DNA of 9,084 nucleotides, taken from NCBI RefSeq assembly GCF_036404855.1, contig NZ_DASWYS010000118.1, positions 1 to 9,084 of the forward strand. The letters run 5' to 3'. The stretch comes from Pelomonas sp036404855. Its GTDB lineage: Bacteria > Pseudomonadota > Gammaproteobacteria > Burkholderiales > Burkholderiaceae_C. Below, piece by piece: positions 6,317-9,084 of this stretch; the first letter of the stretch is position 1, and the number at the start of each line of letters is the position of its first letter. The position numbers and the translations under genes were made by a program. The notes below the pieces were generated by a model that was not told the origin of the DNA, did no database searches, and saw nothing but the letters and a program-made list of their open reading frames with translations.

Positions 6317-8617
6317 ATGAGCCGCCCACTCCTTGCGCTGGCCGCGCTGTGTGCCTGCGCGATCAGCGCGGCCCAGACGCCCCCCACCTCCCCGACCGCG
6401 CCGCCCAAGCCTCCCGCGGTCGCCGCCAGCGCACCCGCGTCCGCAGCCAGCACTGCCGGCAACCGGCTGGACCGCGTCGAGATCAGCAGCGGGCCCACCG
6501 CCAATAGCCGACGCCGCAACAGCACGGCCAGCAAGATCGTCATCGATCGGGAGGAACTGGACCGCTACGGCGACACCGTGCTGGGCGACGTGCTGCGCCG
6601 CCTGCCCGGCGTCACGCTCGGCGGCCGGCCGGGCCGCGGCGGCGACATCCGCATGCGCGGCATGGGCAGCGGCTTTACGCAGATCCTCGTCGACGGCGAG
6701 CGCGCCCCGGCCGGCTTCGCGGTGGAGGACCTGCCGCCCGACCAGATCGAGCGCATCGAGGTCTATCGAGCCCCCACAGCCGAGACCGGCGCACGGGCCA
6801 TTGCCGGCACCATCAACATCATCCTGCGCGAGCCGCTGCAGAAGGCCAACCACGAGCTGCGCTTCACGCTGGGCCAGGACCGCAACGAACCACAGGCCGA
6901 CTTCAGCTGGACGCGAAACCTGAAGTGGGGCGGGCCCAACGGCGACGAGTTCATCGGCGCCGTCTCCACGAACGGCGGCTTGCGCCGGCGCTTCAACAAC
7001 ATCGACTCGCACAACCGCGTCACCGACACGGAGACCGGGGAGATCATCGAGGAGACGTCGCAGGTCGGCACCAGCTCGGGCAACAGCGCCAACCTCAATG
7101 GCAACGCCCGGCTGCGCTGGAAATACAGCGACACGCTGACCTTCAGCATCGCCCCGTTCTTCGCGCTGTCGCAGAACGAGGGCAGCAGCCAGACCAACGC
7201 CGAGGGCACGCGATTTCGCGACATCCATGGCGAGAACGATGGTCGAATGCACAACCTGCGGCTCAACCTGTCAGCCAACTACCGCCCCAAGCCCGGCGAG
7301 AGCTGGGATTTCCGACTGGGCCGCGGCGGCTTCAAGAACACCAGCAACAGCCACCGGCGCGACACGCTGACCGTTGCGGGCATCACTACCGAACGCGCGC
7401 AGGACGACCACAACTTGGTCGACGAGGACCAGACCAGCCTGGGCGCCAAGTGGAGCCTGAAGACAGCCCAGGAGCACCAATGGGTGAGCGGTGTGGAGAC
7501 CGAGCACAGCCAGCGCATGCAGGTGCGCGACACCCTGGTCAACGGCGCCGTCATCCCCGGCCTGGTGAAATTCGGCAACACGCTGGGCTCCAGCAACCAG
7601 CGATTCGCCGCCTACACGCAAGACGAGTGGAGCCCCAGCAAGATGTGGTCGGTCTACGCGGGCGTCCGCTACGAGCGCATCGAGACCCGCGCCGACGCCA
7701 CCGGCATGCTGCCCGAGACGCGCAACGTCTCGCAGGTCATGTCGCCGCTCCTGCATCTGCTGTGGAAGCCCGAAGCATTCCCCAAGGATCAGGTGCGCCT
7801 GAGTCTGACGCGCAGCTACCGCTCGCCCAACCTCAATGACCTCATCGCCCGTCCCTCCATCAATGCGACCTACCCCGACGGCCCCAACTACCAAACCTAC
7901 GCCGACCGCGCCGGCAACCCCGACCTCAAGCCCGAGCTGGCCACCGGCATCGACCTGAGCCTGGAGCATTGGCTACCCACCGGCGGCATCGTCTCGGCCA
8001 GCGCCTTCGTGCGTGACATCAAAAGCCTGATCCGCAGCCAGGTCATGCTGGAAACCGTGTCCTGGGACACGTCACCGCGCTGGGTCAGCCGGCCGCGCAA
8101 CATGGAGGGTGCTCGCACCATGGGCGTGGAGTTCGAGCTCAAGGCGCGGCTGGACGAGCTGTGGGAGGAGGCACCGCCCGAGTTGCAGCTGATGCTGCTG
8201 CGCTTCAACTTCGCCCTCTTCGACAGCAAGGTCAAGGGCATCCCAGGCGCCAACAACCGGCTAGACCAGCAGCCCAAGGGCAGCCTGAACTTCGGCATCG
8301 ACCACCGCTGGAAGGCGCTGGGCCAGAACTTCGGCAGCGGTTTCAACGTCAACTACGTGCCTGCCACTCGCGTGCAGCAGACCGAGACGCTGCGCCGCGA
8401 GGAAACCGCCCGCCACCAGTTCGACGCCTACCTGTCGTGGAGCAGCGGGGCGGTACGCGACGGCATCAACTGGCGGCTGTCCATGGCCAACCTGCTGCCG
8501 CGCGACGCGCAGTCGTCGTCCGAAGGTGTCGACCTCGACAACCATCGCCTGACCGAAAGCTGGTCGCGCAACCGGACCTTCCGCGTGGTTTCGCTACGCG
8601 CCGACATGCGCTTCTAG
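6317..8617 (+). CDS. TonB-dependent outer-membrane receptor
   Basis: The 766-residue protein has the standard receptor layout. A signal peptide covers about residues 1-19 (hydrophobic LLALAALCACAISA). A proline-rich linker follows at 21-36. A TonB-box-like stretch LDRVEISSG is at 51-59, and a plug domain at about 70-172 (SKIVIDREELDRYGDTVLGDVLRRLPGV, RGMGSGFTQILVDGERAPAG, IERIEVYRAPTAETGARAIAGTINIILRE). The rest, about 180-766, is a 22-stranded barrel ending in LRADMRF with terminal F. It would import a scarce ligand, classically a ferric siderophore, across the outer membrane using TonB-ExbBD energy. No STN signalling domain precedes the plug, so FecA-type sigma-factor signalling is not expected. 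No siderophore synthesis, ABC transporter or TonB genes lie in the window, so the ligand is unknown. No Shine-Dalgarno precedes the ATG. The next gene follows after 20 nt. Confidence 0.93.
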   Translation: MSRPLLALAALCACAISAAQTPPTSPTAPPKPPAVAASAPASAASTAGNRLDRVEISSGPTANSRRRNSTASKIVIDREELDRYGDTVLGDVLRRLPGVTLGGRPGRGGDIRMRGMGSGFTQILVDGERAPAGFAVEDLPPDQIERIEVYRAPTAETGARAIAGTINIILREPLQKANHELRFTLGQDRNEPQADFSWTRNLKWGGPNGDEFIGAVSTNGGLRRRFNNIDSHNRVTDTETGEIIEETSQVGTSSGNSANLNGNARLRWKYSDTLTFSIAPFFALSQNEGSSQTNAEGTRFRDIHGENDGRMHNLRLNLSANYRPKPGESWDFRLGRGGFKNTSNSHRRDTLTVAGITTERAQDDHNLVDEDQTSLGAKWSLKTAQEHQWVSGVETEHSQRMQVRDTLVNGAVIPGLVKFGNTLGSSNQRFAAYTQDEWSPSKMWSVYAGVRYERIETRADATGMLPETRNVSQVMSPLLHLLWKPEAFPKDQVRLSLTRSYRSPNLNDLIARPSINATYPDGPNYQTYADRAGNPDLKPELATGIDLSLEHWLPTGGIVSASAFVRDIKSLIRSQVMLETVSWDTSPRWVSRPRNMEGARTMGVEFELKARLDELWEEAPPELQLMLLRFNFALFDSKVKGIPGANNRLDQQPKGSLNFGIDHRWKALGQNFGSGFNVNYVPATRVQQTETLRREETARHQFDAYLSWSSGAVRDGINWRLSMANLLPRDAQSSSEGVDLDNHRLTESWSRNRTFRVVSLRADMRF

Positions 8618-8618
8618 C

Positions 8619-8635
8619 CCGCATCGAGAATGCGG
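8619..8635 (+). promoter_or_regulatory. Hairpin between the TonB receptor and phosphatase genes
   Basis: CCGCAT (8619-8624) pairs exactly with ATGCGG (8630-8635) around CGAGA, 2 nt before the phosphatase ATG at 8638. It fills nearly the whole 20-nt gap. It resembles the hairpin at the receptor start and could be a weak terminator, a translation-start structure, or contain a -10 (GAGAAT, 8626-8631). Confidence 0.3.
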
Positions 8636-8637
8636 TC

Positions 8638-9084
8638 ATGACTCGCCGCATCCTCTTCTTCTGCATGGGCAACATCTGCCGCAGCCCCACGGCCGAGGGC
8701 GTCATGCGCGCCAAGCTGGCGGTCGCCGGCCTCGACGTCGAGGTGGACTCGGCCGGCACCCACGGCTACCACGTGGGTGCACCACCGGATGCACGCAGCC
8801 AGGAACACGCCGCGCGGCGCGGCTACGACCTCAGCCTGCTGCGCGCCCGCAAGCTGGTCGCTGCGGACTTCTCGCGCTTCGATCTTGTGCTGGCCATGGA
8901 CGAAGACAACCTCGCGAACGCGCAGGCGCTGTGCCCGCCGGCACAGCGTCATCGCCTGAAGCTGCTGATGGACTACGCGCCCCATGCCGGCAATCCGCAC
9001 GTGCCCGACCCCTACTACGGCGGAGCAGCGGGATTTGACGAGGTGCTGGATCTCGTGGAAGCGGCCTGTGACGGACTCGTCACG
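8638..9084 (+). CDS. Low-molecular-weight protein tyrosine phosphatase (3'-truncated by window edge)
   Basis: The open frame starts at the ATG at 8638 and runs through the last base with no stop, giving 149 residues; family members are usually about 150-165, so only a short tail is missing. These cytoplasmic enzymes hydrolyse phosphotyrosine and in bacteria often act on BY-kinases of exopolysaccharide systems (Wzb, Etp) or other targets. The P-loop C(X)5R(S/T) is at the N-terminus, in FFCMGNICRSPTAEG: nucleophile C9, R15 and S16, with a second cysteine at C14. The general acid is D124 in VPDPYYGG, followed by Y126 and Y127. SAGTHGYHVGAPPDARS and LVLAMDEDN are further family blocks. No Shine-Dalgarno is visible; the start is 20 nt after the TonB receptor stop, so it may be co-transcribed with it or made from a leaderless message. 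No kinase or polysaccharide genes lie in the window, so the substrate is unknown. Confidence 0.93.
   Translation, partial: MTRRILFFCMGNICRSPTAEGVMRAKLAVAGLDVEVDSAGTHGYHVGAPPDARSQEHAARRGYDLSLLRARKLVAADFSRFDLVLAMDEDNLANAQALCPPAQRHRLKLLMDYAPHAGNPHVPDPYYGGAAGFDEVLDLVEAACDGLVT

Noticed and set aside
6317..6376. Possible lipoprotein signal (cysteines 12 and 14) in the TonB receptor
   Set aside because: The residues before the cysteines (AAL-C and LCA-C) do not form a good lipobox, and a type I cleavage site after ISA explains the segment better.
5534..7252. A 572-codon open frame on the - strand across ompW and the TonB receptor
   Set aside because: It spans two well-supported genes and their gap, with an R/A/V/G-rich product lacking any motif; typical shadow frame of high-GC coding DNA.
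6925..7839. A 304-codon + strand frame inside the TonB receptor
   Set aside because: The product is dominated by R, Q, H and P and lies wholly within the receptor's coding frame; no domain is seen.

Overview
The window is GC-rich chromosomal DNA that reads as a betaproteobacterium of the order Burkholderiales, probably a Comamonadaceae-like lineage. The basis is the strong G/C third-position bias, the ahcY-tlyA-metF arrangement behind an S-adenosylhomocysteine (SAH) riboswitch, and the style of the encoded proteins. This placement comes from reading alone; no database search was made. I see no mobile elements, tRNA/rRNA genes, CRISPR arrays or phage genes, and no non-coding gap longer than about 190 bases.

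Region 1 (1-774) is the 3' part of a class I polyphosphate kinase 2 gene. Region 2 (775-3966) is the core of the window. A candidate promoter is followed by an SAH riboswitch and then ahcY (SAH hydrolase), tlyA (SAM-dependent 2'-O-methyltransferase acting on rRNA) and metF (methylenetetrahydrofolate reductase). The three genes run on the + strand with a 14-nt gap and then a 4-nt ATGA overlap, so they look like one operon. AhcY removes the SAH made by methyltransferases and yields homocysteine. MetF makes the 5-methyl-THF used to remethylate it. TlyA is a SAM consumer placed between them.

Region 3 (3971-5361) holds a LysR-family regulator on the - strand, convergent with metF and divergent from a small cupin gene. 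Their 113-nt shared upstream region contains a perfect 10-bp inverted repeat, the obvious operator candidate. Region 4 (5362-6157) is ompW, an outer-membrane beta-barrel gene. Its upstream region contains an FNR/ANR-like half-conserved site placed as in a class II activated promoter. Region 5 (6158-8617) is a 766-residue TonB-dependent receptor whose upstream region has a 27-bp dyad. Region 6 (8638 to the right edge) is a low-molecular-weight protein tyrosine phosphatase, cut off by the window end.

The genes are all recognisable families and I do not see a previously undescribed multi-gene system. The unexplained signals are regulatory: a possible expression platform behind the riboswitch, three distinct intergenic dyads, and a recurring GCAT...AGAATGC dyad upstream of ahcY, the TonB receptor and the phosphatase. 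The last two of these genes lack a Shine-Dalgarno sequence and may be leaderless.
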